This document shows, one piece after another, positions 1 to 7,835 of a DNA stretch of 64,000 nucleotides. Every line of letters starts with the position of its first letter. Within the stretch, counting starts at the first letter, position 1. A program made the translations under genes and the position numbers. Location of the stretch: the NCBI GenBank assembly GCA_017552615.1, contig JAFZPI010000048.1, positions 48,010-112,009 on the forward strand, written 5' to 3'. The notes beneath the pieces were generated by a model, which saw only the letters and a program-made list of their open reading frames with translations, did no database searches and had not been told where the DNA came from. Origin of the DNA: Clostridia bacterium. Its GTDB lineage: Bacteria > Bacillota > Clostridia > Christensenellales > Aristaeellaceae.

Positions 1-2
1 AG

Positions 3-98
3 GCCAGTGAGTCGATGGACACTGCGTTCAGCCGGACACAGGCCATCCGGCGGAGGCTGAGCGCAGTAGAATCCCTGGAGGACGGAGATCCAGAATGA
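3..98 (+). CDS. C-terminal fragment of an unidentified upstream gene (partial)
   Basis: An open frame enters from the left edge and ends at a TGA that overlaps the ATG of the next gene (ATGA), the usual sign of translational coupling. Only about 31 residues are visible. They are charged and helical-looking, ending in an acidic tail (ESLEDGDPE). No family can be assigned. The coupling suggests it is co-transcribed with the methyltransferase/beta-lactamase fusion; a small regulator would fit but is a guess. Confidence 0.45.
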   Translation, partial: ASESMDTAFSRTQAIRRRLSAVESLEDGDPE

Positions 99-1747
99 AC
101 CGTTATCAGATCATAGCTCTGGCTATTCTGGCAGCATTCTATGCTGTCTATTTCGGCAAGATGCTTTCCCAGCGGAAGCAGGGTATCCGGACCGACCAGA
201 TCGGAAAGGAAAAGTCCGACAGAAAACGCCGCCGGATCGAGATCGTGATGAAGATTGCTACGATCTGTGTGGTTGTCGCAGAAGTTTACAGTATCATTAC
301 CGGGCATTCTGTCCTTCGCTATTCCGGAAAAACCGTCGGTATGGTTCTCGGGATCCTCGGTGTCGCGTTCTTTATCACCGCTGTCCTCACCATGGCCGAT
401 TCCTGGCGCGCCGGGATCGCGGAGCATGACGAGACGAAGTTCGTCCATCGTGGCATCTTCCGCATCAGCCGGAATCCGGCATTCCTCGGGTTTGACCTTG
501 TCTACATCGGCATTTTGCTGATGTTCTTCAATTGGTTGCTGCTCATCGTCACGCTGTGGGCGATCGTGATGCTTCACTTGCAGATCCTGCAGGAAGAGAA
601 ATACCTTCCATCGGTTTTCGGAGAAAAATACATTGCCTATAAGAAAAAGGTCTGCCGCTATTTCGGCCTGAAAACCTGGAAGTTCTTTGTACCCCTGGCT
701 GCGGTGATCGTCCTGGCGTTCTTCGGATATGCCCTGTATGGCCAATCGCAGATGGAAAAACTGCCCGACCTGACTTTTGACGAGATGCTCCGCTACACCA
801 CAGGCGGCAATCCCGACGCGGTCATCACGGTTGGTGTCATCAAAAACGGAGAAGCTTCCTATAAAGTCTACGGTGATAACGGAAAAGAGCTCGAACATGT
901 GCCACACACTTATGAGATCGGTTCGTTGACGAAAACCTTCACAGCAGCGCTGGTAGCGAACGCTTATTTGGAGGCCAGGATCCCTCTGGGAGACACACAA
1001 ACGATTGCAGGATATCTCGGGCTTCCCGAAAACGAAACATACCCGACGATCGAGGAATTGCTGACGCACACTTCAGGGTATAAAGGCTGGTACTTTGAAT
1101 CTCCAATGGTCCTGAATTATCTGTCGGATCGGAATATCTATCACGGCATCACGGACGAAATGATTGCGAACCGGGTTGTCAATACGCCTGTCTCAGAAGA
1201 GACCTATCCCTACGAATACTCGAATTTCGGATATGCGGTGCTGGGGAAGGTCGTGAAGGTCATTTACCAAGCAGAGTGCCCTGAAATTGTCAATCGTTTT
1301 GCGAAAGAAGTTCTCGGATTGAAACATACGGAGTTCACAACAGAAAGCGGGGATCTCGGAAAGAACTGGATCTGGAATCAAACAGATGCGTATATTGCTG
1401 CTGGCGGATTGAAATCGAATATCGACGATATGCTCGCCTATGCGCAGATGCAGCTTGATCCGGAAAACCAGCTCTTCTCGCTGATGCACGAACCGCTCCG
1501 GGAGATCAATGCTGCCTCCGAGAGCTACCAGAAAATGGGCATCCGTATGGATGAGATCAGTATGGCGTGGATCATCGACACGGAACGCGGATTTATCTGG
1601 CACAACGGGGGAACGGATGACTACAACTGCTATCTCGGCTTCTGCCAGGAAACCCAGACCGCTGTCGTGATTCTGTCCAATCTGCCGCCATCCTACCGCA
1701 TCCCGGCAACGGTGATGGGAGTCAAATTGCTGGAGGAAATCCAGTAG
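95..1747 (+). CDS. Membrane isoprenylcysteine methyltransferase-like domain fused to a class C beta-lactamase-family serine hydrolase
   Basis: The 550-residue product has two parts. Residues 1 to about 215 contain several hydrophobic segments and the phospholipid/isoprenylcysteine methyltransferase pattern (RNPAFLGF, then E...FGEKYIAYKKKVCRYFG), with a further membrane segment near 197-215. Residues about 230-550 are a beta-lactamase/D-Ala-D-Ala peptidase-type hydrolase with S277-L-T-K280, Y375-S-N377 and H503-N-G505, matching the SxxK, YxN and HxG catalytic motifs. The hydrolase probably sits outside the membrane. Both halves have intact motifs, so the fusion looks real. The substrate is unknown; this family includes peptidases and esterases, and resistance to beta-lactams should not be assumed. 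GGAGGACGGAG precedes the ATG. Confidence 0.8.
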   Translation: MNRYQIIALAILAAFYAVYFGKMLSQRKQGIRTDQIGKEKSDRKRRRIEIVMKIATICVVVAEVYSIITGHSVLRYSGKTVGMVLGILGVAFFITAVLTMADSWRAGIAEHDETKFVHRGIFRISRNPAFLGFDLVYIGILLMFFNWLLLIVTLWAIVMLHLQILQEEKYLPSVFGEKYIAYKKKVCRYFGLKTWKFFVPLAAVIVLAFFGYALYGQSQMEKLPDLTFDEMLRYTTGGNPDAVITVGVIKNGEASYKVYGDNGKELEHVPHTYEIGSLTKTFTAALVANAYLEARIPLGDTQTIAGYLGLPENETYPTIEELLTHTSGYKGWYFESPMVLNYLSDRNIYHGITDEMIANRVVNTPVSEETYPYEYSNFGYAVLGKVVKVIYQAECPEIVNRFAKEVLGLKHTEFTTESGDLGKNWIWNQTDAYIAAGGLKSNIDDMLAYAQMQLDPENQLFSLMHEPLREINAASESYQKMGIRMDEISMAWIIDTERGFIWHNGGTDDYNCYLGFCQETQTAVVILSNLPPSYRIPATVMGVKLLEEIQ

Positions 1748-1767
1748 AGATAAAGGAGGAAACCACC

Positions 1768-2361
1768 ATGAGCAAAAACATCGCAGTGCTTCTGGCCGAC
1801 GGATTCGAAGAGGGCGAGGCGCTCTTTGTCATCGACATCCTGCGCCGCGCGGGCTTTACCTGCGACGGGGTGTCGATGCAGGGTGAAACAGCGACGGGGT
1901 CGCACGGAATCCGTGTTCTTCCGGATAAGAAGATCGAGGAAATCGATCCCGACAGCTATGACATGGTCGTTCTCCCCGGCGGCCTGCCCGGAGCGGATAC
2001 CCTGCGGGACAGCGAAACCGTTATCGCGTGGGTGCAGCGCTTTGCCGCGAATCCGGAGAAGTTCGTGGCTGCAATCTGCGCCGCCCCGCAGGTGCTGGCC
2101 CGGGCGGGTGTTTCGACCGGACGGCGTTTGACTTCCTATCCCGGCGAGAAGTACCAGAAGTTGTTCGCCGATGCGGACTATGTGGACGACAACCGCCAGA
2201 CCGAAGAGTGCGTCGTGGTGGACGGGAACCTGATCACCAGCCGTGGTCCGGGGACCACGCTGCCATTTGCCTATCGCCTGGTGGAAATGCTTGGTGGGGA
2301 TGCGGACAAGCTCCGTCAGGGCATGCAGTACAATGCGCTAAAGGAATCCTGGGCGAAGTAA
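1768..2361 (+). CDS. DJ-1/PfpI (ThiJ) family protein
   Basis: The 197-residue protein begins with the family's N-terminal strand (IAVLLADGFEEGEAL) and carries the nucleophile-elbow cysteine C104 in AAICAAP, preceded by LPGGLPGAD. E16 in GFEEGE fits the conserved glutamate that pairs with the cysteine. Family members act as glyoxalases, deglycases, chaperones or amidases, and sequence alone does not decide between these. It starts 20 bases after the fusion gene behind AAAGGAGG and is likely in the same transcript. A strong terminator follows. Confidence 0.88.
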   Translation: MSKNIAVLLADGFEEGEALFVIDILRRAGFTCDGVSMQGETATGSHGIRVLPDKKIEEIDPDSYDMVVLPGGLPGADTLRDSETVIAWVQRFAANPEKFVAAICAAPQVLARAGVSTGRRLTSYPGEKYQKLFADADYVDDNRQTEECVVVDGNLITSRGPGTTLPFAYRLVEMLGGDADKLRQGMQYNALKESWAK

Positions 2362-2377
2362 AGAAAGATATGAATGC

Positions 2378-2416
2378 AAAAACAGGTCGGAACAGTGATC
2401 AATCCGGCCTGTTTTT
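2378..2416. terminator. Bidirectional intrinsic terminator between convergent genes
   Basis: A 14-bp stem with one wobble pair (arms 2378-2391 and 2403-2416) has a run of A on the left and a run of T on the right. It can therefore stop transcription of the DJ-1 gene on the plus strand and of DUF3842 on the minus strand. Confidence 0.85.
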
Positions 2417-2422
2417 GCTTGA

Positions 2423-2839
2423 TCAGATTTCTTGGCGAATAATCCGTTGGGCTTCAGCTGCTGCTTGTGCGGCCAGCTCTGCCATGGTGTGGGATTCTGT
2501 GCCGGCGACGTGGATCCCGCAGCGTGCGGTGGGGATCAGGATCTTGTGGGCGGGGGAGCGTCCGATGGCCAGGGCCATGGCAGCGGTGACCTCGCCGAGC
2601 ATGCCGTCGCACAGGAGCATCCCGATGGGAGCCAGGATCAGGTCTGCGTCCCGGGCGTTGACCCGGACGGCATTCTCGCCGGTGGCGGCCTGGTCTGCGC
2701 CGCCCTTGAGCATGTTGGCGGTGGCAGCGGCGTTGGTGCCGACGGCCAGGACCGGTTGGTCCGGGAGGGCCTTTTTGAGCTGTTCCACGAGCATGCGGCC
2801 GAGGCCGCCGCCTTGGGCGTCCATCACAACGATTTTCAT
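2423..2839 (-). CDS. DUF3842 family protein
   Basis: This 138-residue protein opens with MKIVVMDAQGGGLG, a Rossmann-like glycine-rich start, and continues with AVGTNAAATANMLKGGA and IGMLLCDGMLGEVT, which match what I recall of DUF3842, a clostridial family of unknown function. The start at 2839 overlaps by ATGA with the stop of a reading frame that follows xpt in frame, so translation may be coupled to upstream reading. A GTG six bases earlier is possible but sits against the ribosome binding site. The glycine-rich loop suggests nucleotide binding; no reaction is claimed. Confidence 0.8.
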   Translation of the reverse strand: MKIVVMDAQGGGLGRMLVEQLKKALPDQPVLAVGTNAAATANMLKGGADQAATGENAVRVNARDADLILAPIGMLLCDGMLGEVTAAMALAIGRSPAHKILIPTARCGIHVAGTESHTMAELAAQAAAEAQRIIRQEI

Positions 2840-3018
2840 AAACACTCTTCCTTTCCCTTATCATCAAAGAAAAATACATGGATTGCAGCTCCAGTCGCCC
2901 GGCCGGCTGTGCGGGCAGCCGAACGGACAAGGTCGCCGCGATCCACGTATTCGGTTTGACACCCGGAGGGGTCCCGCTGCCGGATGGCGCGGCCCTTCCC
3001 GTTCTCCGGGGTGCGGGA
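2836..3018 (-). other. 60-codon open frame directly after, and in frame with, the xpt stop codon
   Basis: After the xpt TGA the same frame stays open for 60 codons and ends in a TGA overlapping the DUF3842 ATG. The central part (TEYVDRGDLVRSAARTAG, then GAAIHVFFFDD) looks protein-like. No ATG is present; a GTG exists inside TEYVDRG. It could be a small separate gene with an unusual start, a readthrough extension of xpt, or chance in GC-rich DNA. Confidence 0.3.
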
Positions 3019-3597
3019 TCAGTCGTCCCGCAGGATGATGCGGCCGTGGTCGATGCCGTCCACAATGGCAAGGGAGTAGAGATCCACGCCCTCGGCACGA
3101 AGCCGGTTGCCGCCGGCCTGGAAGCCTTTTTCGATGCAGACCGCCGCGCCGACCAGTTCGCATTCCGCCTGGCGCAGGATCTCGCGCATGCCCTCCATGG
3201 CGGCGCCGTTGGCTAGGAAATCGTCCACCATCAGTACGCGGGAGCCCTTCGGCAGGTAGGCCCGGCTGACGCGGACGGTGTTCATCACTTCATGGGTGAA
3301 AGAGTAGACCTGGGCGATATACACGTCCGGTCCCACGTTCAGGGACTGGCTCTTTTTGGCGAAGACCACCGGAATATTCCCGAGGGCATGGGCAGCCATG
3401 ATGGCCACCGCGATCCCGCTGGCTTCCACGGTGAGCACGAGATCGATCTCCCGCCCGGCAAAATGCGCCGCGATGTCTTCCCCCATCTTTTGTGAGAGGC
3501 CTGTGTCGATACGGTGGTTAAGGAAACTGTCGACTTTGACGATATTGTCCCCGATCCCGATTCCGAACTTCTCAATGGCTTCCCTGAGCTCTTTCAT
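3019..3597 (-). CDS. xpt: Xanthine phosphoribosyltransferase
   Basis: Xpt converts xanthine and PRPP to XMP in purine salvage in the cytoplasm. The 192-residue length fits the family. Visible motifs are FLNHRIDTGL near the N-terminus, VLTVEASGIAVA, FAKKSQSLN, and the PRPP-binding segment VLMVDDFLANGAAMEG. The start at 3597 is chosen because GGAGGAA lies just upstream; 25 further in-frame upstream codons look non-coding. It has its own promoter and a leader of only about 40 nt, too short for a purine riboswitch, although xpt genes often carry one. Confidence 0.93.
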   Translation of the reverse strand: MKELREAIEKFGIGIGDNIVKVDSFLNHRIDTGLSQKMGEDIAAHFAGREIDLVLTVEASGIAVAIMAAHALGNIPVVFAKKSQSLNVGPDVYIAQVYSFTHEVMNTVRVSRAYLPKGSRVLMVDDFLANGAAMEGMREILRQAECELVGAAVCIEKGFQAGGNRLRAEGVDLYSLAIVDGIDHGRIILRDD

Positions 3598-3643
3598 TGC
3601 TTCCTCCGTGGAAAAGGCGAACATTACTGTGAGTACAGGATGC

Positions 3644-3672
3644 ATTATACGACAAATTGACAAACATTGCAA
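3644..3672 (-). promoter_or_regulatory. Promoter for xpt
   Basis: A -35 box TTGCAA (3667-3672) and a perfect -10 box TATAAT (3644-3649) are separated by 17 bp on the minus strand, about 45 bases upstream of the xpt start. Confidence 0.7.
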
Positions 3673-3682
3673 GCAAAATCCG

Positions 3683-3718
3683 AAAAAACCAGAGAGCCGC
3701 GCACAGGCAGCTCTCTGG
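3683..3718 (-). terminator. Intrinsic terminator of the sugar ABC ATPase gene
   Basis: On the minus strand the stem arms CCAGAGAGC (3710-3718) and GCTCTCTGG (3689-3697) are followed by TTTTTT. The site lies immediately downstream of the ABC ATPase stop and upstream of the xpt promoter, insulating the two. Confidence 0.85.
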
Positions 3719-3726
3719 AATCAGTA

Positions 3727-4860
3727 TTACCGGTTGAGCAGGGTGACTTCGGTGTCCTTGTCGAAGAAGTGCAGGTGCTCCACGTCGAAGGCCACATTGA
3801 TCTGGTCGCCGCGGCGGCTTGGCGTACGGGGATCGACGCGCGCGATGATGTTGCCGTTCTTGCCGGCTGTGGTCAGGTACAGGTAGGTCTCGGAGCCCAT
3901 CTGCTCGGTGACTTCCACGTTGACCTTGATGGTGGCGTCCGGGAACTTCTGCAGGGCTTCGGCGCTGTCGTCGATGTCCTCGGGACGGATGCCCATGACG
4001 ACTTCCTTGCCCACGATGGATTCGTCGGTGAACTTCTCGACCTTGTAGCTCGGGATGACGATCCGGTTGGTCTGGGCGTCGTCGCCGAAGACGGCTACGA
4101 TGTCCTGGCCCTCGCGCTTGAGGGTGACATTGAAGAAGTTCATCTGCGGGCTGCCGATGAAGCCGGCCACGAACTCGTTGATCGGATAGTCATACAGGTT
4201 CTGGGGCGTATCCACCTGCTGCACGACGCCGTCCTTCATGACGACGATGCGGCTGGCCATGGTCATAGCCTCGGTCTGGTCGTGGGTAACGTAGATGAAG
4301 GTGGTCTCCAGGCGGTTGTGGAGCTTGGTGATCTCGGTTCTCATGGCAACGCGCAGCTTGGCGTCCAGGTTGGACAGCGGCTCGTCGAAGAGGAAGACCA
4401 GGGGCTCACGGACGATGGCACGGCCGAGGGCCACGCGCTGGCGCTGGCCGCCGGAAAGAGCCTTCGGCTTGCGGTTGAGCAGGTGGGAGATGTCCAGGAT
4501 GCGGGCGGCCTCTTCCACGCGGCGCTTGATCTCATCCTTGGGGGTCTTGCGGAGCTTCAGACCAAAGGCCATGTTGTCATACACGGTCATGTGGGGATAC
4601 AGGGCGTAGTTCTGGAACACCATGGCGATGTCGCGGTCCTTGGGGGCCACGTCGTTGACCAGCTTGTCGCCGATATAGAGTTCACCGTCGGAGATTTCTT
4701 CCAGACCGGCGACCATGCGCAGGGTGGTGGATTTGCCGCAGCCGGAGGGGCCGACGAGCACGATGAATTCCTTGTCTTCAATGTCAAGGCAGAAGTCGGA
4801 AACAGCGGTGACACCGCCCTGGTATACCTTGTAAATGTGCTGCAGGGATACGCTTGCCAT
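3727..4860 (-). CDS. msmX: Sugar ABC transporter ATP-binding protein, UgpC/MsmX type
   Basis: This 377-residue ATPase would energise carbohydrate ABC importers. Walker A is GPSGCGKST (37-45), the Q-loop lies in [10 protein letters not shown], the signature is LSGGQ (135-139) and Walker B is VFLFDE (155-160), followed by the H-loop VTHDQ. The C-terminal 140 residues form the TOBE/MOI-type regulatory domain (GIRPEDI). No permease or binding protein lies next to it, which fits the multitask MsmX-type ATPases of Firmicutes that serve several importers. AGGAGGAATGAACC precedes the ATG. Confidence 0.92.
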   Translation of the reverse strand: MASVSLQHIYKVYQGGVTAVSDFCLDIEDKEFIVLVGPSGCGKSTTLRMVAGLEEISDGELYIGDKLVNDVAPKDRDIAMVFQNYALYPHMTVYDNMAFGLKLRKTPKDEIKRRVEEAARILDISHLLNRKPKALSGGQRQRVALGRAIVREPLVFLFDEPLSNLDAKLRVAMRTEITKLHNRLETTFIYVTHDQTEAMTMASRIVVMKDGVVQQVDTPQNLYDYPINEFVAGFIGSPQMNFFNVTLKREGQDIVAVFGDDAQTNRIVIPSYKVEKFTDESIVGKEVVMGIRPEDIDDSAEALQKFPDATIKVNVEVTEQMGSETYLYLTTAGKNGNIIARVDPRTPSRRGDQINVAFDVEHLHFFDKDTEVTLLNR

Positions 4861-4979
4861 GGTTCATTCCTCCTGAATCATAGAGTGTCGGGACAGACCC
4901 GTTGCGATGATTGTATCGCCGATCAACCAGAAAAGCCATCCGCCGATTGCAGGAAAGATGAATTCTTTTTGTAGGATGA

Positions 4980-5008
4980 TTGCGATCTCTTTGGATCAAT
5001 GATAGAAT
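4980..5008 (+). promoter_or_regulatory. Probable promoter for the macro-domain gene
   Basis: TTGCGA (4980-4985) and TAGAAT (5003-5008) are separated by 17 bp, about 55 bases before the TTG start. Confidence 0.5.
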
Positions 5009-5062
5009 ACAGATGCTGTCTTTGTTAGACGAACGTTCCAAGATAATAAGGAGTTGATCTTA

Positions 5063-6124
5063 TTGCCCTTTGAAATTGTCCGAAATGATATCACGCGCAT
5101 GAAAGTTGATGCGATCGTCAACGCGGCGAACAAATCCCTGCTCGGAGGCGGCGGGGTGGACGGTGCGATCCATACGGCGGCCGGGCCGAAACTGCTGGAA
5201 GCCTGCCGGAAACTGAACGGGTGCGAGACCGGCGAGGCAAAGATCACAAAAGGCTATGATCTGCCGGCGAAGTATGTCATCCACACGGTGGGACCCATCT
5301 GGCACGGCGGGCAGAACGGCGAGGAAGAGCTCTTGAAAGCGTGTTACCGCAATTCGCTGGAGCTGGCGTTGGCACACAAGTGTGAATCGATCGCGTTCCC
5401 GATGATATCCGCCGGCGCGTACGGGTATCCGGCGGACCAGGCCATGTCCGTGGCGGTGGAGAGCATCCGTGCGTTTCTGACGGACCATGACATGGCGGTA
5501 TACCTTGTTGTCTTTGGACGGCAGTCGTTCCGGATCAGTCAAAAGCTGTTCCGGGATGTGCAGGAATACATCGATGATGTCTATGCCGACGCCCATGACC
5601 GGAAAAACCTCCGGGATTACAGGGCCGCGATGTGGCGGGAAGCGGAAAGCGAAGCCCAGGCTTTTGATGAAAAGCTCATGGCTGTGCCGAAAGCCCGTCG
5701 GATGGAAATGCCAATGCCCTGTGCTGTTGCGGACACTGCTGCGCCGAAGGATCTCGATGAACTGCTCAAGAAAACGGATGAGGGCTTTTCGGAAGCATTG
5801 CTCCGTTTAATTGACGAGAAAGGCATGACGGATATCCAGTGCTACAAGCGAGCCAATGTGGACCGCAAGCTGTTCAGCAAGATCCGTTCAAACCCGACCT
5901 ATAAGCCCAGTAAACCGACAGCCTGTGCGTTTGCGGTTGCGCTGAAGCTCTCCCTGCCCGAGACACGGAACCTCCTCCAGAAAGCCGGTTTTGCCCTGAC
6001 GCACAGCAGTAAGTTTGACATCATCCTCGAATATTTTATCCAAAACCGGAACTATGATGTCTATGAGATCAATTGCGTGCTGTTTGAATATGACATGCCG
6101 CTGCTGGGATCGGGGATTAGTTGA
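5063..6124 (+). CDS. Macro-domain protein (ADP-ribose hydrolase type) with C-terminal helical/HTH-like extension
   Basis: Residues 1 to about 170 form a macro domain: D-A-I-V-N-A-A-N, then [16 protein letters not shown] and ISAGAYGYP, the loops that bind ADP-ribose in the MacroD/YmdB group. Such proteins remove ADP-ribose from proteins or hydrolyse O-acetyl-ADP-ribose. Residues about 230-353 are an extra helical region ([15 protein letters not shown], then [10 protein letters not shown]) that resembles an XRE-like helix-turn-helix. Start: TTG at 5063, because AAGGAG lies nine bases upstream and no ATG occurs before residue 13. No ADP-ribosyltransferase neighbour is visible. The extension could bind DNA or RNA; that is inference. 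Confidence 0.85.
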   Translation: MPFEIVRNDITRMKVDAIVNAANKSLLGGGGVDGAIHTAAGPKLLEACRKLNGCETGEAKITKGYDLPAKYVIHTVGPIWHGGQNGEEELLKACYRNSLELALAHKCESIAFPMISAGAYGYPADQAMSVAVESIRAFLTDHDMAVYLVVFGRQSFRISQKLFRDVQEYIDDVYADAHDRKNLRDYRAAMWREAESEAQAFDEKLMAVPKARRMEMPMPCAVADTAAPKDLDELLKKTDEGFSEALLRLIDEKGMTDIQCYKRANVDRKLFSKIRSNPTYKPSKPTACAFAVALKLSLPETRNLLQKAGFALTHSSKFDIILEYFIQNRNYDVYEINCVLFEYDMPLLGSGIS

Positions 6125-6267
6125 ACTGGTTTTAGGATGACAAATGTATCCCATCGTTTTAGAATACATCGCAAGACCACACAAGAGGGGGATAACCCAG
6201 TATTATCAGGCCAGAACTACCTCATACCAACATGTCTCACAAATTTGAGTGAGTCGAGAGGTGCAGA

Positions 6268-6816
6268 ATGATTGACACACGGAAATATTATACGATTGTT
6301 GCTTTTAACAAATTGAAGGATCTTTTAGCACAAATAGAAGCCGATAATCTCAATAAACAACAGCTCCATCAAATCCGATTTGAAAACGACTCAAGTATGT
6401 TTGAACTTGCCATAGCATATAACAACTATGAAATTGCAAACTATTTAATTGACATTGATACACCCATTAATGTTGTCACAAAAGAAGGATGGAATGAGTT
6501 TCATTATCTTGCTTCGCACTTGAAAGACAGCCAGGCAATTACAATAGGAAACTTACTTTTGGAACGAGGTGTTGATTTAGCACAGAAAGACAGGAAATAT
6601 GGGAACACAGCATTACTTTCTTTGATCATCGGTGTAATCAACAAAAGGTCTTTCGACCAACTTGCATTTATATGCCGTTGTGTAGAGAAGGATCAAGGTT
6701 TATTTGAACAAAACAAAACGGGTAAATGCGCGTTTGATTTTTTAGTCCAATATGGTATTGAGGAAGGACACTTTAAGAACGAACAGTCTGTTGAAAAACA
6801 ACCACCAAAGCAATGA
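6268..6816 (+). CDS. Ankyrin-repeat-like protein, AT-rich, function unknown
   Basis: The 182-residue protein has ankyrin-like stretches: LAIAYNNYEIANYLID followed by a turn and GWNEFHYLA, and LLLERGVDLAQKDRKYGNTAL. There is no signal peptide or membrane segment. Codon use is strikingly AT-rich compared with its neighbours, which suggests recent acquisition. Small ankyrin proteins of this sort occur among polymorphic-toxin immunity proteins and as orphan genes, but no toxin is adjacent, so no role is claimed. The start follows GAGAGGTGCAG. Confidence 0.7.
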   Translation: MIDTRKYYTIVAFNKLKDLLAQIEADNLNKQQLHQIRFENDSSMFELAIAYNNYEIANYLIDIDTPINVVTKEGWNEFHYLASHLKDSQAITIGNLLLERGVDLAQKDRKYGNTALLSLIIGVINKRSFDQLAFICRCVEKDQGLFEQNKTGKCAFDFLVQYGIEEGHFKNEQSVEKQPPKQ

Positions 6817-6855
6817 AACTCTGGACTTAATTTGTCGCCTCCCATGCGACCACAC

Positions 6856-6918
6856 CCCTCCGGTTTTCGGATAGGATGACGTTGCCGGCTGACCCGGCAA
6901 TCATCAAAAACCGGAGGG
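6856..6918 (+). promoter_or_regulatory. Long hairpin enclosing the ribosome binding site of the VWA gene
   Basis: A perfect 12-bp inverted repeat (6856-6867 with 6907-6918) encloses an inner stem of GATGA/TCATC (6875-6879, 6901-6905) and TTGCCGG/CCGGCAA (6882-6888, 6894-6900). The 3' arm contains GGAGGG (6913-6918), the ribosome binding site of the gene starting at 6926, paired with CCCTCC in the 5' arm. If transcribed, the fold would hide the site. A mobile palindrome or terminator is an alternative, but no T-run follows. Confidence 0.55.
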
Positions 6919-6925
6919 ATTTGTT

Positions 6926-7567
6926 ATGAAGAAGAATCTGACGGAAATGGTTTTCATCCTCGACAAGAGCGGATCCATGGCGGGCCTGGAGGCGGACACG
7001 ATCGGTGGTTTCAACGGCATGATCGAGCGGCAGAAGAAGGTCGACGGCGAGGCCCTGGTCTCGACGGTGCTGTTCTCTGACCGGAGTGTTGTGATCCACG
7101 ACCGCGTCGACCTGCGGAAGATCGAGCCGATGACGGACTGGCAGTATTTCGTCGGCGGCTGCACGGCGCTGATCGACGCCATCGGCGGGGCGATCCACCA
7201 CATCGGGAACGTCCACAAGTATGCCCGGGAGGAGGACCGGCCGGAGAAAACGATCTTTGTGATCTCCACAGACGGAATGGAGAACGCCAGCCGCCAGTAC
7301 ACCAGCAACCAGGTGAAGGCCATGGTCGAACGCCAGAAGGCAAAGTACGGCTGGGAGTTCCTGTTCCTGGGCGCCAACATCGATGCCGTTGAGACGGCGG
7401 CGCATTTCGGAATCGCGGAGGACCGGGCGGTCACATTCCACAACGACAAAAAGGGACAGGCGCTGAATTACGCCGAGGTCAGTGAGGCCATGTGCACCGT
7501 CCGGGCCCATGCGCCGCTGAGCCGGGACTGGAAAAAGAATATTGAGAAAGATTTTCGGTCCAGATAA
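6926..7567 (+). CDS. Cytoplasmic von Willebrand factor A domain protein
   Basis: The 213-residue protein is essentially one VWA domain. The metal-ion-dependent adhesion site is D13-K-S-G-S-M, with the conserved threonine in GGCTALIDAI and the aspartate in VISTDGMEN. There is no signal peptide or membrane segment, so it probably works inside the cell as a protein-interaction module, like the stand-alone VWA proteins linked to AAA ATPases or tellurium/stress loci; no such partner is adjacent. Its ribosome binding site is inside a stable predicted hairpin. Confidence 0.85.
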   Translation: MKKNLTEMVFILDKSGSMAGLEADTIGGFNGMIERQKKVDGEALVSTVLFSDRSVVIHDRVDLRKIEPMTDWQYFVGGCTALIDAIGGAIHHIGNVHKYAREEDRPEKTIFVISTDGMENASRQYTSNQVKAMVERQKAKYGWEFLFLGANIDAVETAAHFGIAEDRAVTFHNDKKGQALNYAEVSEAMCTVRAHAPLSRDWKKNIEKDFRSR

Positions 7568-7584
7568 ACAGAAAAATGATCAAA

Positions 7585-7603
7585 CAGAAAACACAGTTTT
7601 CTG
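7585..7603. repeat. Short perfect hairpin after the VWA gene
   Basis: An 8-bp stem CAGAAAAC/GTTTTCTG with a 3-base loop lies 18 bases after the VWA stop. No clear T-run follows, so it is not called a terminator. Confidence 0.4.
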
Positions 7604-7641
7604 TGACACTTCTGTGACAAAGACGGTGATATTCTCTGCGT

Positions 7642-7668
7642 GCGGGGTGAGGGAAACCTCATCCCCGC
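7642..7668. repeat. GC-rich hairpin with GAAA tetraloop
   Basis: Arms 7642-7652 and 7657-7668 pair over 11 bp with one bulged T and close a GAAA loop. It lies in the 268-base gap between the VWA and SH3 genes; otherwise that gap holds only the SH3 promoter. It contains the AACCTCATCC word that also starts the intergenic repeats further right. Confidence 0.45.
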
Positions 7669-7732
7669 GGATGGAAGGCCGCCGTTTCCGGGACAGACCG
7701 ATGACGCAATTGTTAAAAGTTCTGAAATCATC

Positions 7733-7761
7733 TTTAACATTTCGGAAACGTGTGGTATAAT
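7733..7761 (+). promoter_or_regulatory. Extended -10 promoter for the SH3 protein gene
   Basis: A perfect TATAAT (7756-7761) is preceded by TGG, giving an extended -10. A weak TTTAAC lies 17 bp upstream (7733-7738). Confidence 0.65.
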
Positions 7762-7835
7762 CATAAAGTATGGTTCCGGAAGTGCCCGGATACGGGCGCC
7801 GGAACCGAAACCCCAAACGTAAGGAGGATATCACC

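Noticed and set aside
3598-3643. Purine riboswitch before xpt
   Set aside because: The leader between the promoter and the start is only about 40 nt, too short for the aptamer, and no conserved core is seen.
3667-4974. 435-codon plus-strand frame opposite the ABC ATPase
   Set aside because: It is the antisense shadow of a clear ABC ATPase with all motifs; it has no ribosome binding site and an H/D/V/G-rich composition typical of such shadows.
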